A DNA stretch of 64,000 bases from UBA4744 sp963717135 (GCA_963717135.1 CAVQVN010000003.1:124001-188000); one strand, 5' to 3'. Positions 41,080 to 50,041 are shown, counted from the stretch's first letter. Notes: a model not told the origin generated them from the letters alone. Translations and numbers: made by a program.

Positions 41080-42128
41080 TGAGACCGTGCGTTGCCACCG
41101 TCCTATCTGCCCGCGAGTGGGAGCCCTTGTTTGTGAATGTGGCAAGGTCGACCAGCTTGGTGAGACTGGTGGCGCGTGCCTACGAACCGGCCGACCTCGA
41201 TCGTCGAGCCGGCGAGCTCGACGTAGTTGTCGCGGGAGCCGAAACAGCCTGGGTGACCCCAACGGCCATCAAGCAATGGCGCTCGAGGGGGCTGGCAGTG
41301 CTCGGCTTGCATCCACCGTCAGATCGCCCGGCCCGGCGGTTGCTGACTATCGGTGGAGCCGACGAAGTGCTCCCCGACACGACGGAGCCGGAACGTATCC
41401 TCCACGTTGTCCGAACCTTGCACCGACCCCAAACCGCACCTCGAGAATCGGGGAAGTTGATCGCCGTTACCGGCAGCCGGGGCGCACCGGGGATCTCGGA
41501 AGTGGCTCTCGGCCTGGCCTGGGGACTCGCCAAACAAGCTGCCACACTGCTGATCGACCTCGATAGACAGGGGCCGTCACTCTCGATCCGGCTCGGTGTG
41601 GTTCCGGCGCCCGATGTGGCCCACGCAGCGGACGAGGTCAGTATCTCAGGAGCTCTGCCCTCAGGCGTCACCCGGATCGGGCCTCTCGCCCTGTTGGCCG
41701 GGCCACCGGCCGGCAACCCCGGTCCCCTGACTTCGGCCCTCATCAATGAAGTGGTCCATGCTGCCGAGGCCTCATTCCAACGAATCGTCATCGATCTGGG
41801 AGTTGGCGAGCCGGACGATCCGCTCCTCTACCGAGCTGCTTCCCGGGTACTCACCTGTGCGGCGACGCCCAAAGGGCTGATCAGAGCGGCAGCGACCATT
41901 GAAGCCTGGGCCGCCCCGTTGCCGGAGCTGGTCCTGAACCACATCCCGGAAAACGGCCGGGAAGATGCCATCCGGGCCGCCCGGCGGTGGTTGGGCCGGG
42001 AACCAAAAGTGCTGGTCCCGCATCTAGCCGAGATCCACGAATCCGCTCGTGAGGCGGCACCCCCCCACCCGGAACTCGTCAGTCTCCTCGAACCTCTCCA
42101 CCGACCAACGCTTGTTCACCTGGACTGA
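41079..42128 (+). CDS. CpaE/MinD-like ParA-superfamily protein with altered P-loop
   Basis: 349 residues. An N-terminal receiver-like region (about 1-120) is followed by a ParA/MinD-type domain: LIAVTGSRGAPGISEVALGL where KGGxGKT would be, then TLLIDLDRQGPSLSIRLGVV and IVIDLGVGEPDDPLLYRAAS (Walker B region). The P-loop lacks both Lys residues of the deviant Walker A, so ATP hydrolysis may be lost. CpaE/TadZ and Ssd proteins of this type localise pilus assembly or division machinery. It is coupled to the 99-residue protein by TAGTG. Three pseudopilin genes lie 3 kb upstream, but with unrelated genes between. Confidence 0.75.
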   Translation: MRPCVATVLSAREWEPLFVNVARSTSLVRLVARAYEPADLDRRAGELDVVVAGAETAWVTPTAIKQWRSRGLAVLGLHPPSDRPARRLLTIGGADEVLPDTTEPERILHVVRTLHRPQTAPRESGKLIAVTGSRGAPGISEVALGLAWGLAKQAATLLIDLDRQGPSLSIRLGVVPAPDVAHAADEVSISGALPSGVTRIGPLALLAGPPAGNPGPLTSALINEVVHAAEASFQRIVIDLGVGEPDDPLLYRAASRVLTCAATPKGLIRAAATIEAWAAPLPELVLNHIPENGREDAIRAARRWLGREPKVLVPHLAEIHESAREAAPPHPELVSLLEPLHRPTLVHLD

Positions 42129-42135
42129 ATTCGAT

Positions 42136-42945
42136 TCAGACCTCAGCGCGGTAGGTCCCCAGGTGGTGGAGTTCCGACATCGAACCGGGAAGCGGATGAA
42201 AGACTTCCACGAACCCCTCCGGGCCCGGTTTGTGGATGAGGTCGACAAACATGCGATAACGCCAAGGAGTGTCGGTGGGTCGCGACTCGATGCGGGTCAG
42301 GTTCGCTCCCCGTAGACCCAACTCGGTCAAGGCCAGGGCCAGCGCCCCGGGTCGGTGCTGCGTCTCGAAGGCGATGCTCGATTTGTTGGCCTCTGCGTCA
42401 ATGGGCGGCTCGCCGGCGGCCAGCGCGACGAACCGTGTCGTGTTATGGGCGCGGTCCACGACATCAGACATGAGCACCTCCAGATTGTGAGGTGGAGCGG
42501 CTTCCGGTGGGGCCAGGGCCGCCTCCGCCGGGTTCCGGTGCTCGGCTGTTTGCCGGACCGCCCCGGCCGTGTCATGAGTCGGGATCGCCTGCCAGCCCCA
42601 GGATTGGATCACTCCTTCTGCTTGAGCTAGTGCCTCCGGATGCGAGCGCACCTGTTTGATGTCCTCCAGCGTCGCTCCCGGCAAACCGAGAAGGGCATGA
42701 CGCACCTCGACCTGGTGTTCCGCCACGATGCGAACCGACGCGTCGACCAGCCGGTCCAGAACGGGAAGGACGCTGCCGGTCGTGGAGTTCTCGATGGGCA
42801 GAACCAACCGCTGGACGTTACCGGTCGTCAAGGCCGCGAAAGCCGCGACGAAGCTCGGATACCCGACCAGATCATCGTCGGGAAACATCTCCGAAGATGC
42901 CCGGTCGCTGTATGAGAATCGTTCGCCCTGGTAACCGATCAACAT
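42136..42945 (-). CDS. pheA: Prephenate dehydratase
   Basis: 269 residues. The catalytic part has LIGYQGERFSYSDRAS, LPIENSTTGSVLPVLDRL, and NTTRFVALAA with the essential Thr-Arg-Phe; the C-terminal ACT domain has RPGALALALTELGLRGANLT and ESRPTDTPWRYRMFVDL, the Phe-binding ESRP. It converts prephenate to phenylpyruvate in phenylalanine synthesis and is feedback-inhibited by phenylalanine in most bacteria. Convergent with the CpaE-like gene, 7 nt apart. Confidence 0.95.
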   Translation of the reverse strand: MLIGYQGERFSYSDRASSEMFPDDDLVGYPSFVAAFAALTTGNVQRLVLPIENSTTGSVLPVLDRLVDASVRIVAEHQVEVRHALLGLPGATLEDIKQVRSHPEALAQAEGVIQSWGWQAIPTHDTAGAVRQTAEHRNPAEAALAPPEAAPPHNLEVLMSDVVDRAHNTTRFVALAAGEPPIDAEANKSSIAFETQHRPGALALALTELGLRGANLTRIESRPTDTPWRYRMFVDLIHKPGPEGFVEVFHPLPGSMSELHHLGTYRAEV

Positions 42946-42975
42946 GGTGCAGAGAGTAGCTGGCGGGGAGCAGAG

Positions 42976-43150
42976 GGTTCCAGGTTGCAGGTTGCAGGTT
43001 TCAGGTTTCAGGTTTCGGGTTCCAGGTTTCAGGTTTCAGGTAGCGAGCGGCGAGCGGCGAGCGATCTAGCATAAAGCGGGAGGCCTCGTTGCGGCGGATC
43101 GCGAACCGCGAACCGCGGACAGCTGATAGCGGACAGCTGATAGCTGTTTT
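42976..43150. repeat. Composite heptamer repeat region upstream of pheA
   Basis: Three consecutive motifs: nine GGTTNCA-type heptamers (42976-43040, such as GGTTTCA and GGTTGCA), GCGAGCG units (43041-43064), and GAACCGCGAACCGCGGACAG with two GATAGCGGACAGCT-type units (about 43098-43150). Gene-free; no promoter could be read in the array. Confidence 0.85.
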
Positions 43151-43225
43151 CTCATCTAATCCTTAGGAACCCCTCACACGATTCTCAACGTCCAATTAGA
43201 AGATAACCCCTCCGAAGGGATCTAC

Positions 43226-43420
43226 ATGAACGACATCATGAAGGCCACGAAAGCCGGTAGCTACGTACGGAAGCCTCGGACCTACGCGGAGGACCGCGTC
43301 TGCTCGCACAAGGGTTGCGATACCCGTTTGTCGACCTACAACTCCAGATCGACATGCCGCCAGCACACGCCGGTCCGCTTCCCCAGGGTACGGGGACGGG
43401 TTAATCCTTCCGAAGCGTAA
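43226..43420 (+). CDS. Small Cys/His protein, possible zinc finger
   Basis: 64 residues behind CGAAGGGA. Basic N-terminus, then DRVCSHKGCDTRLSTYNSRS and TCRQHTPVRF: C-x4-C-x12-C-x2-H, plausibly one zinc site. The protein is rich in Arg and Lys, which suits nucleic-acid binding. Function unknown. A terminator-like hairpin follows at 43504-43528. Confidence 0.65.
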   Translation: MNDIMKATKAGSYVRKPRTYAEDRVCSHKGCDTRLSTYNSRSTCRQHTPVRFPRVRGRVNPSEA

Positions 43421-43503
43421 GCGAGTAGTCAGCCTCGAGACTCGAACACCAGTGGGACGACCAGGGGCCCGGGTGATCTTGAAGACCGTGGCACGGAGCG
43501 ATT

Positions 43504-43528
43504 GGGCGACCCCCTCCCAGGGTCGCCC
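43504..43528. terminator. Hairpin between two convergent small genes
   Basis: GGGCGACCC-cctccca-GGGTCGCCC, a 9-bp perfect stem. It can serve either strand. Confidence 0.65.
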
Positions 43529-43553
43529 GTCTCCCGTGCAGAATCTCTACTTG

Positions 43554-43841
43554 CTACCCAAAAGCTCTAGCCGGTCGACGTCGCCCGGCGGGCGCTTCCC
43601 CAAACGATGTGCGGGGCGTGAGCTTCTCTTCGCCCACCTTGGCCAGCAGAGCCTCCACCTGGAACATCGTGGCCAGCTTGGGCTCGGTGAAGAGGCTCGA
43701 ATCGCCCCAGCGGTCGGTACCATTGAGATTGATCTGCACTAACCCACATTCGACGCAGGTGCGCCTGGCAATCCCTCCGCCGATTTCACCGGTTTTCGAG
43801 TACCGGTGCATTCCCTTCTTGCAGTCGTTCAACCGAGCCAT
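43554..43841 (-). CDS. Small zinc-ribbon protein
   Basis: About 95 residues from ATG 43841: MARLNDCKKGMHRYSKTGEI, then RRTCVECGLVQINLNGTDRW. One Cys-Lys-Lys-Gly-x-His site and CVEC could share a zinc ion. The C-terminal half is predicted helical (LFTEPKLATMFQVEALLAKV) with a basic tail. It resembles small regulatory or RNA-associated proteins, but no family is recognised. An upstream in-frame ATG at 43871 gives ten extra residues. Confidence 0.65.
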   Translation of the reverse strand: MARLNDCKKGMHRYSKTGEIGGGIARRTCVECGLVQINLNGTDRWGDSSLFTEPKLATMFQVEALLAKVGEEKLTPRTSFGEAPAGRRRPARAFG

Positions 43842-43980
43842 TGAGCCTCCCAGCTCCGTATTGTTTCTCACCCTATCGTCACCCTAAGCGGTTGTCGCCC
43901 CACCACACGCATCAAACTGAGGATCCATCCGGATAACTAGTCACTCTCAGGAGTAAGACGGCCACGGATAGTGTTGAACG

Positions 43981-46137
43981 TTAGGAGTTCTTGAAGACTT
44001 GCTCGGCGAGGATCTCGGCAATGTCTCGCACGGCGACGTCGTCACCCCGGCCGAGTTCTTTCACCCCGTCGTCCAACATGATGTAACAGAAGGGACACGC
44101 CACGGCCACCTCATCGGCCCCCGTAGCTACCGCCTCGCCGGCACGCTCATTGCCGACCTTCTGTCCGGTCTGCTCCTCCATCCAGAACTGAGCACCGCCG
44201 GCGCCGCAACAGAGCGACTGGTTACAGGAGCGATCCATTTCGATGAGATCCACACCACCGATCGAGGCGATCACCGTGCGCGGAGCAACGAAGATATCGT
44301 TGTAACGGCCCAGGTAGCAGGGGTCGTGATAGGTCACTTTCTTGCCGCCATTCCCCTCGGCGGTGAGGTGCCCCGCCTCGACCAGCGACATCAGCAGTTG
44401 GCTGTGATGCAAGACCTCATACTCACCGCCCAGCTGTGGGTACTCGTTTTTCAGCGTGTTGAAACAATGTGGGCACTGGGTGATGACCTTCTTCACCCCC
44501 AAATCGTTGAGCGTCTGGATGTTGCTCAATGCCAGCTGCTGGAAGAGATACTCGTTGCCCGAACGGCGGGCCGGGTCTCCCGTGCACTGTTCCTTTGGCC
44601 CCAGGATCGCGTAATCGATCCCGGCTTGGGTGAGAAGCCGGGCGATCGACTGGGTTACCTTGACATTCCGGTCGTCGAAGGAGCCCGCGCACCCGACCCA
44701 GTAGAGGTACTCGGCCGAATCAACACCGTCTTCGCCCAGAATCCTCACATCGAAGTCGAGCGCCTTCGCCCAATCGGCTCGTGCGGCCTGGCTCAGCCCC
44801 CATGGATTGCCCTGATTCTCCATCGCCACATAGGACTTCCCGAGTTCCGTCGGAAAATTCGATTCCATGAGCGAGAGATAGCGGCGCATGTCGAGGATCT
44901 TGTCGAGAATCTCGATGTCGACCGGACAAATCTCATCACACGCCCGGCAGGTGGTGCAGGCCCAAAGTTCCTCGGGCTGGATTCTTTCAAAGACCCGGTC
45001 GGCGGTAACCGTGATAGCTGCATCCATCCCCACCGGCGGCGACACCGCCGGGACACCCGACAGAGAGGCCACTTCACCCAGCTTCAGTACGATCTCTCGC
45101 GGGTCGAGGGGCTTGCCCGTCAAGTTGGCCGGGCACACCGAGGTACACCGACCGCAGATGGTGCAGGCGTCGGTGTCGAGCAACTGTTTCCAGGTGAAAT
45201 CCCCGACGACCGACGCTCCAATCGACTCGATGTCGGTCGCCTCCATCAGATTGGGGATCGCCTTCATGGCTCCCTTGGGACGGTCCTTGATGGCAAGAAA
45301 CATGTTGGCGGGTGACGTGAACATATGCCGCAGCTTGGTGGTCGGAATGAGCACCAGGAAGGCTACGAACGCCACCGCGTGACCAATCCAGAACGCTCGA
45401 TGCCATCCGCCCGCCACGGACTGCGGGAACAGGTAGCTGAGCGGGTAGCCGACGAAAGACCAGACCTCGTAGTCGGGGCGGTCCTGCAACGAAATACGGG
45501 CTGCCTCGGTTGCGAGACCCGACACCCCGATGAACCCCAGCGTGATGAGTATCCAGGCGTCCTCTGCCTTGGTCTTCAGCCGAAGCCTCCACGGTCGCCG
45601 ACCGTATCGCCGGACAACCGCCCAGATAATGCCCAGGACGAATACCACCGCCGCCAGATCGAGGATGGCCGAGTAGATCTTGTAGGTGTTGCCCTCTAGG
45701 AATTTGAGGCTCATGGGGAGCAAATGGTCGATCTCTAGAGTCACCGTGCCAAGGAACAGCACGATGAATCCGTAGTAGATCATGGCGTGCATCAAACCGG
45801 CCGCCCGGTCGCGAAGCAGCGTTTTCATCGCCAATCCTGACGCCAGCCTCTTCAGGCGCTCCGTCCATTGACGGGTGCGTTCTTCGCCGAGGCCCCTTTC
45901 CCAATTTCGAGCCCGCAGCGAGAACAGGTAGAGGGTCAAGGGGAGGAAAGCTGCGATACCGACGTAGAAGAGGGCTTGCAGCGCGGGAGAGATGTTGCCG
46001 AACACTTCGCGCCCGACTTCGGGAGTGAAGTGCCCGGGCAACGAACCCATCCACCACATGAGGAGGGTCCCGAAAAAGGCTGCCACGGCCAGGCCGATGA
46101 GGACTCCACTGACGGTGAGGCGGCGACGGGGCTCCAT
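43981..46137 (-). CDS. EtfD-like membrane Fe-S reductase (ETF:menaquinone oxidoreductase type)
   Basis: 718 residues. The N-terminal 300 residues form a NarI-like membrane domain (IYYGFIVLFLGTVTLEIDHL, FWIGHAVAFVAFLVLIP) with paired heme-ligand His candidates. Then come two [4Fe-4S] motifs (CTICGRCTSVCPANLTGKP; CTTCRACDEICP) and two CCG domains (YWVGCAGSFDDRN, CPHCFNTLKNEYP; DPCYLGRYND, SCNQSLCCGAGGAQFW, CPFCYIMLDDG) as in HdrD. Mycobacterial EtfD (Rv0338c) has this arrangement and passes electrons from electron-transfer flavoprotein to menaquinone in fatty-acid oxidation. No etfAB genes are adjacent. Confidence 0.9.
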   Translation of the reverse strand: MEPRRRLTVSGVLIGLAVAAFFGTLLMWWMGSLPGHFTPEVGREVFGNISPALQALFYVGIAAFLPLTLYLFSLRARNWERGLGEERTRQWTERLKRLASGLAMKTLLRDRAAGLMHAMIYYGFIVLFLGTVTLEIDHLLPMSLKFLEGNTYKIYSAILDLAAVVFVLGIIWAVVRRYGRRPWRLRLKTKAEDAWILITLGFIGVSGLATEAARISLQDRPDYEVWSFVGYPLSYLFPQSVAGGWHRAFWIGHAVAFVAFLVLIPTTKLRHMFTSPANMFLAIKDRPKGAMKAIPNLMEATDIESIGASVVGDFTWKQLLDTDACTICGRCTSVCPANLTGKPLDPREIVLKLGEVASLSGVPAVSPPVGMDAAITVTADRVFERIQPEELWACTTCRACDEICPVDIEILDKILDMRRYLSLMESNFPTELGKSYVAMENQGNPWGLSQAARADWAKALDFDVRILGEDGVDSAEYLYWVGCAGSFDDRNVKVTQSIARLLTQAGIDYAILGPKEQCTGDPARRSGNEYLFQQLALSNIQTLNDLGVKKVITQCPHCFNTLKNEYPQLGGEYEVLHHSQLLMSLVEAGHLTAEGNGGKKVTYHDPCYLGRYNDIFVAPRTVIASIGGVDLIEMDRSCNQSLCCGAGGAQFWMEEQTGQKVGNERAGEAVATGADEVAVACPFCYIMLDDGVKELGRGDDVAVRDIAEILAEQVFKNS

Positions 46138-46294
46138 CCTGTTTCCTTCCGAAAGTCCGACGAAAAGAGTCTAGAAGGAGGGAGCAAGCGGTCCGCCCAC
46201 TGGCGCAAGCAGCAAAGCCATCAGTATTCAGCATTCAGTAATCAGTAGAAGATTCCCAACAGTGAACGTTCCCTCACTGATGCCTGACAACCGG

Positions 46295-46323
46295 AGAGCG
46301 GGGCGGCTTGGCCGCCCCGCTCT
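46295..46323 (-). terminator. Terminator-like hairpin after pspA
   Basis: AGAGCGGGGCGGC-ttg-GCCGCCCCGCTCT, a perfect 13-bp stem 31 nt past the pspA stop. The interval 46138-46353 holds no gene: imperfect ATTCAGT heptamers (46217-46250), this hairpin and GGAAACTG-like repeats (46332-46360). Confidence 0.7.
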
Positions 46324-46353
46324 GATTACTGGTAACTGGAAACTGACGACTGT

Positions 46354-47070
46354 CTACAGTCCCAATTCTGCCTTTAGTTCTTCCAGCTTGGCGTCGGCTT
46401 GCGCAACCGAGATAGCTTCGCGCAACTCCGTTTCGGCCCCTTCGGGCGTCGATTCGCGCAATTCGGCGCGAGCCTTGGCGTCGGCCAGGCGAACATCGAT
46501 CTTGTCCTGGACCTTGTCGAGGCTAGGGGTCTCCAGCTCCATCGAGGCGCCGATCGACTCGACGGCTTTGTTCACGGCTTCCTGCATCTTGGCTTGCTCG
46601 AGCCGCCCGACCAGTTCCATACGTTTGGCAGCCAATTCCTGCAGCCGCATCGCGTTCTGTTCGACGGCGGTTTTGGCACTCTCGGCCTGCGTTACGGCGA
46701 TCCCGTATTGCTCCTTGAACCCGGTGAGGTTGTTCTCCGCCGCCTGTAGCTTCATAGCCAGACTCTGGGCCGCCCTGGTCCACTTCTCCATGCCTTCGGT
46801 ATCCCCGGCGTTCTTGGCGCTTTCCGCTTTCATCAGCGACTGCTTGGCCATCTCGCGCGCCTCGCCGACCTCATCCGCCGCCCGCTCGATCTTTGCCTCG
46901 ATCTGGGTACGGTGGGCGATGATCTTGGCCGCCTGATTGCGCAGCTGCTGATCCTGGGTGCGGGCCTCCTGGATGGCCTGTTCGATTTCGATCTCGGGGT
47001 CCATGGCCCTCTCGGCCGTGGTGCGGAAGAGAGTCTTGATGTATCCCCACAAACGCTTGAAGAAGCTCAC
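46354..47070 (-). CDS. pspA: PspA/IM30 family phage-shock protein
   Basis: 238 residues, nearly all helix. MSFFKRLWGYIKTLFRTTAE is the amphipathic membrane-binding start, DPEIEIEQAIQEARTQDQQL and EKIERAADE-like helices the ESCRT-III-like core. PspA/IM30 oligomers coat and repair the cytoplasmic membrane under stress. A PspC-like gene lies 1.5 kb upstream on the same strand, with a TPM gene between, so an envelope-stress cluster is likely. The terminator is at 46295. Confidence 0.92.
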   Translation of the reverse strand: MSFFKRLWGYIKTLFRTTAERAMDPEIEIEQAIQEARTQDQQLRNQAAKIIAHRTQIEAKIERAADEVGEAREMAKQSLMKAESAKNAGDTEGMEKWTRAAQSLAMKLQAAENNLTGFKEQYGIAVTQAESAKTAVEQNAMRLQELAAKRMELVGRLEQAKMQEAVNKAVESIGASMELETPSLDKVQDKIDVRLADAKARAELRESTPEGAETELREAISVAQADAKLEELKAELGL

Positions 47071-47158
47071 CTGGTGTCCTCCAGTCTTGGTTACGAGCGG
47101 TTCTCATCTTACGGATTCTGAAAGAGGCCTGAGCCGTGTTTCAGAATGTCCGACTTTG

Positions 47159-48517
47159 CTATCTCTTGCGACGAGTCCGCCCGGCTCCTCGCGAGGTGCC
47201 CCCTGTGGGTCTGGGGGTCGACCTGGTGCTCGATCGCGAGGTCGATCTGTAGCCACCGGACGAACGGCGGGATGTACTCCGCAAACCGCCGGACGACGGA
47301 AAAATCAAGCCACCCAACCCGGAGGGCCGCCGAGGACGACGCCCAAAGTCGTACGAGGCGCCCTGCGCCAGGCCGGACAGAATGATCGCCACGGCGCCCA
47401 TCCAGTCGAACCCGCCCCCGCCGTGGGAGCGGGGCGCCATCGGAGCGGGCACCGCTCGCCCACCGACCATGATGTCACGTGGTTTCGGTTGCTCGCCGCG
47501 CCGCAGTTTCGCGGCGCATTCCCGGCACACGCTGACCACCTTGGATCCGGCCGTCGTGTCGATCTTGGCTTCCTCGACACCGGCCCGGTGAGTCGGGTCG
47601 AAGAAACACGAATTGGGTCGGTCCTCAGGCTCGGGCGGAATCGGCCTGCCCTCGACGACGGCCTCGGCCGCCTCCAGCTGCCACCGGGTCGTGTCGAGCT
47701 GGTCGGACAAACGCTCCAGTTCGGCCAGGTTGGTAGCACCCTCGAGCCGGTCCAGGGCTTGTTGATAGGTGGCGCTGGCAATCCGGAAGTACTCCTCAGC
47801 TTGGTCCCGTTCCGAGAGCGTCACCTGGTCTGCCAGATCGAGGATCTCATTGGCGATCACATCGAGCTGCCCCCGGATCTCTGCCTTGGCTTCTTCGAGC
47901 CGGCGGTCGGCGGCCTGCTTGGTCTGTTTGGCGGACCGGCGAGTCGCCACGACCACCAGAGCTATGACTCCAATCACAATGGCCAGAAAGATGAGGGCTC
48001 CGCTTCCGCCGCCTCCGGAACTTCCTCCGGCCGCGGAGCCAACAGTGGTTGTGGTCAAGCCGCTGGTTACCGTGGTTCCGGCCGAGACGGCGACCAGGGA
48101 CTCGGCGAAGACCCGGAAGTCGGCCTCAATACTGCGATCGGCATCGCCCACAGCAGCGTCGGCCGCCCGATCGAGTTCGGCACTGGAAAAGTCGTCGCTT
48201 CGAGCGCCGATCTCACCGGGTGAAATCACGATCACCGTCGCCCCCGGGTCCAAACGAGCCAGGACCTCCTCTGCAAACTCGTCCGTTCCCTCGATCGGGT
48301 CTGCGGCCAGCGCCACAAAGTAGAACCGGGTCTCCGAATTGGTCACCCGCGATACCAGATCCTCCATGACCTCAAAGTCGACTGCGGCTCCCTCGATGTA
48401 ATACCCGCGGGGATCCACTTGATCGGCAACATCTTCGGGATCTGCGGCAAATGCCGCGCCCGCCGGGAGGAATAGGGTTAGTAACAAAAGCAGCACGAAG
48501 GCTATGGATCGATGCAT
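47159..48517 (-). CDS. TPM-domain membrane protein with Gly/Ser/Arg-rich tail
   Basis: 452 residues. A signal peptide (AFVLLLLLTLFLPAGAAFAA) precedes a TPM-like domain (about 25-140, YYIEGAAVDFEVMEDLVSRV, ATVIVISPGEIGARSDDFSS), a linker, one membrane helix (ALIFLAIVIGVIALVVVATR), a coiled coil, a Cys motif (SCFFDPTHRAG, SVCRECAAKLRRGEQP) and a C-terminal tail of RSTSRRSSGGYRSTSRS type. TPM proteins are thought to work in photosystem or membrane-protein maintenance. Next to pspA it may serve membrane quality control. Confidence 0.75.
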   Translation of the reverse strand: MHRSIAFVLLLLLTLFLPAGAAFAADPEDVADQVDPRGYYIEGAAVDFEVMEDLVSRVTNSETRFYFVALAADPIEGTDEFAEEVLARLDPGATVIVISPGEIGARSDDFSSAELDRAADAAVGDADRSIEADFRVFAESLVAVSAGTTVTSGLTTTTVGSAAGGSSGGGGSGALIFLAIVIGVIALVVVATRRSAKQTKQAADRRLEEAKAEIRGQLDVIANEILDLADQVTLSERDQAEEYFRIASATYQQALDRLEGATNLAELERLSDQLDTTRWQLEAAEAVVEGRPIPPEPEDRPNSCFFDPTHRAGVEEAKIDTTAGSKVVSVCRECAAKLRRGEQPKPRDIMVGGRAVPAPMAPRSHGGGGFDWMGAVAIILSGLAQGASYDFGRRPRRPSGLGGLIFPSSGGLRSTSRRSSGGYRSTSRSSTRSTPRPTGGTSRGAGRTRRKR

Positions 48518-48551
48518 GGCACCAGCCTACCGAGCGAGCCGGTTCGGTTGG

Positions 48552-48758
48552 TCAGGATTCGGGTTGTTCCTCGGGAACGACGATCCACATGATGAGATAC
48601 ACAAGAAGGCCGGGGAAACCGACCGAGGCAATCGACAACAGCACGTAGCCAACCCGAACCAGGGCAACATCCCAACCCATGTACTTGGCGATCCCCGCGC
48701 AGACTCCGGCAATCTGGCGGTCATCGACCGATCTAGTGAGGCGGCGGGATGGATCCAT
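48552..48758 (-). CDS. PspC-domain small membrane protein
   Basis: 68 residues from ATG 48758, with GGAAGGAG 5-7 nt upstream. RLTRSVDDRQIAGVCAGIAK and VRVGYVLLSIASVGFPGLL then VYLIMWIVVPEEQPES are the PspC signature: a short cytoplasmic stretch and two membrane helices. PspC senses or transmits envelope stress. The start is secure because the longer in-frame reading would extend back into unrelated sequence. It precedes the TPM and pspA genes. Confidence 0.88.
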   Translation of the reverse strand: MDPSRRLTRSVDDRQIAGVCAGIAKYMGWDVALVRVGYVLLSIASVGFPGLLVYLIMWIVVPEEQPES

Positions 48759-48840
48759 CTGTACTCCTTCCTTCGTCCCCCCCGACGATACGCTCAATGG
48801 TGGACGTGTGAAACCGAATCCCGCAGCCGGACCTCGGATC

Positions 48841-49308
48841 TCAGCCGGTTTCCAACAATTCATGCACGAGCCGTGCAACGTGCCCCTTGGCCCGGACGTT
48901 GCGATACGCAGTCTCGAGGGTCCCATCCGGTCCAATGATGAAGGTCGAGCGAATCAGCCCTTCGTACTCTTTTCCGTAGTTCTTCTTCGTTCCCCAGGCT
49001 CCGAGTTGGGCCGCCAGCGCGTGGTCTTCGTCCGATAACAGCGGAAAGTTCAATCCCTCCTTCTTCTTGAATCTTGCGTTCGATTCCGGCGAGTCCGGGC
49101 TGACACCGAGGACCGAATATCCGGCATCGATGAAGGCGCCATAGTTGTCGCGAAAGTCGCAGGCCTCAGTCGTGCATCCAGGAGTCATCGCCTTCGGGTA
49201 GAAGAACAGGATCAAGCGGGAGCCGGTGAAATCGTCCGAGGTGACTCGGTTTCCGGCTTCGTCGTTGAGGGCGAAAAGCGGTATCCGGTCGCCGATATCG
49301 ATGGGCAT
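48841..49308 (-). CDS. bcp: Bcp/PrxQ-type peroxiredoxin
   Basis: 155 residues. ILFFYPKAMTPGCTTEACDF has the peroxidatic Cys (TPGCTTEAC, with a second Cys five residues on as the resolving partner), and SDEDHALAAQLGAW and STFIIGPDGTLETAYRNVRA complete the AhpC-TSA fold. It reduces hydroperoxides in the cytoplasm. Its start is 100 nt from the divergent msrA gene, which also handles oxidative damage, so a shared promoter region is plausible. Confidence 0.94.
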   Translation of the reverse strand: MPIDIGDRIPLFALNDEAGNRVTSDDFTGSRLILFFYPKAMTPGCTTEACDFRDNYGAFIDAGYSVLGVSPDSPESNARFKKKEGLNFPLLSDEDHALAAQLGAWGTKKNYGKEYEGLIRSTFIIGPDGTLETAYRNVRAKGHVARLVHELLETG

Positions 49309-49408
49309 GTTTCTCCAGTCGTCGGTTGTCGGTCGGAGATACCATTATGGCGGACCTCCGGGAACGAATAGCCCGCCGATGATGTTGTCTGGTCCAGGAG
49401 GTCAGCCC

Positions 49409-50041
49409 ATGTTTCGATCCAAAGCCGAAAAAGAGAGCTTTCTGCCGGGAAGAAGCGAGCCGATGGCCCCGGCCGGGAGACATTTCGTGAACGGAACAGC
49501 CCTCTACCCGCCTTTCCCCGAAGGAACGAAGCAGGCCATCTTCGCGATGGGCTGTTTCTGGGGAGCAGAACGCATCTTCTGGCAGGTCCCCGGTGTGTAT
49601 ACCACTGCCGCCGGGTATGCGGGCGGTTCGACACCCAACCCAACGTATGAGGAAGTCTGTACCGGGCGGACCGGACACACCGAGGCGGTGCTCGTGATCT
49701 ACGACGCGGAGCAGGCCACTTACGAGCGCCTGCTGAAGGAGTTCTGGGAGCAGCACGACCCTACGCAGGGAATGCGCCAGGGAAACGATCGCGGCACCCA
49801 ATACCGTTCGGCCATCTACACATTCAGCGACGAGCAGATGGAACTCGCCGAACGTTCACGGGACCGCTATCAATCCCTGCTCGACGGACGGGGCTTCGGC
49901 TCAATAACAACCGAGATCGGTATCGCTCAGCAGTTCTATTACGCCGAGGATTACCACCAGCAGTATCTGGCCAAGAACCCGGGTGGCTACTGCAACCATG
50001 GTTTCTGCCAGGTCGCGTATCCAGTATCCAGTATCCAGTAG
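49409..50041 (+). CDS. msrA: Peptide methionine sulfoxide reductase MsrA
   Basis: 210 residues. AIFAMGCFWGAERIFWQVPG has the catalytic Cys in GCFWG, followed by YAGGSTPNPTYEEVCTGRTG, and the C-terminal YCNHGFCQVAYP carries two resolving Cys. It reduces methionine-S-sulfoxide. The final eight codons and the TAG stop (AYPVSSIQ) are read from the first units of the TATCCAG/TAGCCAG heptamer array, so the end of the protein derives from repeat DNA. ATG 49409 is preferred since the N-terminal extension of the longer frame does not fit the family. Confidence 0.93.
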   Translation: MFRSKAEKESFLPGRSEPMAPAGRHFVNGTALYPPFPEGTKQAIFAMGCFWGAERIFWQVPGVYTTAAGYAGGSTPNPTYEEVCTGRTGHTEAVLVIYDAEQATYERLLKEFWEQHDPTQGMRQGNDRGTQYRSAIYTFSDEQMELAERSRDRYQSLLDGRGFGSITTEIGIAQQFYYAEDYHQQYLAKNPGGYCNHGFCQVAYPVSSIQ

